NCBI RefSeq assembly: GCF_010550605.1
Contig: NZ_JAAGNI010000312.1
Location: 1-54,066, forward strand
Source of the DNA: Streptomyces sp. SID9727
GTDB lineage: Bacteria; Actinomycetota; Actinomycetes; Streptomycetales; Streptomycetaceae
Reading direction: 5' to 3'
Length of the DNA stretch: 54,066 nt
A program made the position numbers and the translations under genes. Of the stretch, positions 52,563 to 54,066 are shown in pieces. The notes below the pieces were generated by a model that saw only the letters and a list, made by a program, of their open reading frames with translations, ran no database searches and had not been told where the DNA came from. Numbering within the stretch: the first letter of the stretch is position 1; every line of letters begins with the position of its first letter.

Positions 52563-52585
52563 TTGTCAGTGGTGCCCGGTAGGTT
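52563..52585 (+). promoter_or_regulatory. DNA-damage-type (PafBC/RecA-independent) promoter of ung
   Basis: TTGTCAGTG (52563-52571), exactly eight bases, then TAGGTT (52580-52585). This fits the published actinobacterial RecA-independent damage promoter tTGTCRgtg-N8-TAnnnT at every defined position. In mycobacteria that promoter is activated by PafBC. It lies 39 bases upstream of the ung start and has no normal -35 box. Confidence 0.8.
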
Positions 52586-52624
52586 CTGGGAGCAAGAACG
52601 GATTGCTTACCGGAGGTTGTTCAC

Positions 52625-53308
52625 GTGACCGACACCGACCTGCTGCCCGAGTCCTGGCGCGGCGTCCTCGGCGAAGAGCTGCAGAAGCCGTACTTCAAGG
52701 AGCTCACCGAGTTCGTCGAGGAGGAGCGCTCCGCCGGACCGGTCTACCCGCCCCGGGAGCAGGTGTTCGCGGCCCTGGAAGCGACCCCGTACGACAAGGT
52801 GAAGGTCCTGGTCCTCGGCCAGGACCCCTACCACGGCGAGGGCCAGGGGCACGGTCTGTGCTTCTCCGTGCGTCCCGGTGTGAAGACCCCGCCCTCGCTG
52901 CGCAACATCTACAAGGAGATGAAGGAGGAGCTGGGCCTGCCCGTCCCGGACAACGGCTATCTGATGCCGTGGGCCGAGCAGGGCGTCCTGCTGCTCAACG
53001 CCGTGCTCACCGTCCGCGCGGGCGAGGCCAACTCGCACAAGGGCAAGGGCTGGGAGAAGGTCACCGACGCGGTGATCCGCGCCGTCGCCGCCCGCCCCGA
53101 CCCGGCGGTCTTCGTCCTCTGGGGCAACTACGCGCAGAAGAAGCTCCCCCTGATCGACACCGAGCGCCATGTGGTGGTGAAGGGCGCGCACCCCTCGCCG
53201 CTGTCGGCGAAGAAGTTCTTCGGCTCCCGCCCCTTCACCCAGATAAACGAGGCCGTTGCCCGGCAGGGCCACCAGCCCATCGACTGGCGCATCCCCGACC
53301 TGGGCTGA
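52625..53308 (+). CDS. ung: Uracil-DNA glycosylase (family 1)
   Basis: A 227-residue enzyme of normal length. The water-activating Asp67 lies in G-Q-D-P-Y-H-G-E-G-Q. The uracil pocket (LCFSVRPGVKTPPSLRNIYK, then L-L-L-N-A-V-L-T-V-R) and the DNA-intercalation loop H-P-S-P-L-S-A are intact. It removes uracil from DNA after cytosine deamination or misincorporation, the first step of base-excision repair. The GTG start is eight bases after GGAGG (52612-52616). The promoter upstream fits the DNA-damage regulon. Confidence 0.97.
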   Translation: MTDTDLLPESWRGVLGEELQKPYFKELTEFVEEERSAGPVYPPREQVFAALEATPYDKVKVLVLGQDPYHGEGQGHGLCFSVRPGVKTPPSLRNIYKEMKEELGLPVPDNGYLMPWAEQGVLLLNAVLTVRAGEANSHKGKGWEKVTDAVIRAVAARPDPAVFVLWGNYAQKKLPLIDTERHVVVKGAHPSPLSAKKFFGSRPFTQINEAVARQGHQPIDWRIPDLG

Positions 53309-53402
53309 GCCGCGCCCGAGCCTCCGCGTGTCCGCCCGTCCCGGCGGCTAGCGTCGGAAGCCGGACCGCCGGGTCCGGGCGGACGGGCGCGAGGAGGCCG
53401 TG

Positions 53403-53888
53403 GTGACGGAGCAGCGGGAGGCGTCGGAGGACGTCTTCATGACCAGGATCGGCCAGGCGGTCATGCTGCTGCACGGAGGCGACCGGGAGGAGGCCCGCAA
53501 CCGCTTCACCGTGCTCTGGTCCGAGATCGGCGACGAGGGCGACGCCCTGCACCGGTGCACCCTGGCGCACTACCTGGCCGATACGCAGGACGATCCGGCC
53601 GACGAGCTGGCCTGGGACCTGCGCGCGCTGACCGCGGCCCGGGCCCTGGCCGACGACCGCGTGGCGGGAGACCGGGACGCGGTCGCGGTGCGCGCCTTCT
53701 ACCCGTCGCTCCACCTCAACCTCGCCGCGGACTACGTGAAGCTCCAGCGCCCGGCCGCCGCCCGGGACCACCTGGAGCGGGCCCGGGCGGCTTCGGCGGT
53801 CCTCGCCGACGACGGCACGGACGACGGGTACGGGGGTGGCGTCCGGGCGGCGATCGGCCGGCTGGATCGGCGGCTGCGCGAGTGGTGA
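53403..53888 (+). CDS. Small TPR-like helical protein
   Basis: A 161-residue helical protein with TPR-like pairs: GQAVMLLHGGDREEARNRFT, LHRCTLAHYLADTQDDPADE, L-H-L-N-L-A-A-D-Y-V-K-L-Q-R-P-A-A-A-R-D-H-L-E-R-A-R. Such proteins are interaction scaffolds; no partner is evident and I do not know a named family. Two GTG codons in tandem (53400 and 53403) follow GAGGAGG (53391-53397); the second has the better spacing. A 9-bp inverted repeat (53330-53338 with 53376-53384) and a TAGCGT (53349-53354) lie in the 94-base gap after ung and may contain a terminator and promoter. Confidence 0.8.
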   Translation: MTEQREASEDVFMTRIGQAVMLLHGGDREEARNRFTVLWSEIGDEGDALHRCTLAHYLADTQDDPADELAWDLRALTAARALADDRVAGDRDAVAVRAFYPSLHLNLAADYVKLQRPAAARDHLERARAASAVLADDGTDDGYGGGVRAAIGRLDRRLREW

Positions 53889-53913
53889 CCGGCGCCTTCG
53901 GAGCGTCGCCGCC

Positions 53914-54066
53914 TCACCGCCCGTAGGCGCGGTCGCAGATCCGGGACTGCGGGCTGCCCGCCGGCCAGTGACCGTAGCCCCTGCCGAGAGCGCACACCCC
54001 GGTCCCGCCGCCGGGCGCGGGCAGGGCGGGCGCGGGGGCGGGTGGGGCCGGGGCGATCCGGCGTGG
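53914..54066 (-). CDS. C-terminal fragment of a probable secreted protein
   Basis: The gene runs off the right edge; only the last 50 residues are seen. A Pro/Ala-rich stretch (APAPPAPAPALPAPGGG) leads to G-V-C-A-L-G-R-G-Y-G-H-W and then S-R-I-C-D-R-A-Y-G-R. This C-terminal two-cysteine segment is familiar from many Streptomyces cell-surface or lipoproteins of unknown function, where the two Cys probably form a disulfide. The stop is the TGA at 53916-53914. Confidence 0.6.
   Translation of the reverse strand, partial: PRRIAPAPPAPAPALPAPGGGTGVCALGRGYGHWPAGSPQSRICDRAYGR

Overview
The window is about 54 kb of very GC-rich DNA from an actinomycete, almost certainly a Streptomyces chromosome. The evidence is the codon bias (G or C in nearly every third position), frequent GTG starts, GAGGAGG-type ribosome binding sites, MocR, MerR, PadR and LuxR-LAL regulators, and a mycothiol-type enzyme. 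I see no rRNA, tRNA, CRISPR array, insertion sequence or prophage. It reads as ordinary chromosome with one well-organised catabolic cluster.

Layout. 1-5.1 kb: the 3' end of a DNA polymerase IV gene overlapping a convergent PRC-barrel gene, then gcvP (glycine decarboxylase) behind a tandem glycine riboswitch, a DUF5999 protein and an unknown protein. 5.5-12.9 kb: a glutamate-cysteine ligase-like enzyme, a binding-protein/VWA fusion, a CPBP membrane protease, a PhzF-like enzyme, and a MerR operon in which both proteins carry HEAT repeats. 13-19.1 kb: several regulator and exporter units (PadR; EamA; a PNPOx-like protein divergent from a MocR regulator; EamA divergent from LysR). 19.1-25.6 kb: an S9 peptidase, a TetR/DHA2 efflux unit, a maleylpyruvate isomerase-family protein and a DUF6215-like membrane protein.

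25.8-41.5 kb is the most coherent part: an L-arabinose utilisation locus. It holds an aldose 1-epimerase (galM), a ChvE/GguA/GguB-type sugar ABC transporter, araB-araA-araD, a LacI-family regulator (called araR here) and a second, YtfQRT-YjfF-type ABC transporter. Five promoters in this stretch each carry a near-identical LacI-type operator (core GTKARCGCTMAC-like) in the same place, overlapping the -10 box. A sixth, degenerate copy lies upstream of galM. This predicts one regulator controlling two importers, the mutarotase, the catabolic enzymes and its own gene.

41.5-54 kb: a secreted M4 metalloprotease divergent from a large LuxR-type ATPase regulator, a glutaminase, a HipA-like kinase coupled to a DUF3037 protein, two SDR oxidoreductases behind a strong promoter with a palindromic operator, an orphan family-5 solute-binding lipoprotein, uracil-DNA glycosylase behind a promoter that exactly fits the RecA-independent (PafBC-type) DNA-damage consensus, a small TPR-like protein and the 3' end of a secreted-protein gene.

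All identifications come from reading translated sequence and recalling families; no database search was run. Start codons were chosen from ribosome binding site spacing and are the least certain part of the gene calls.
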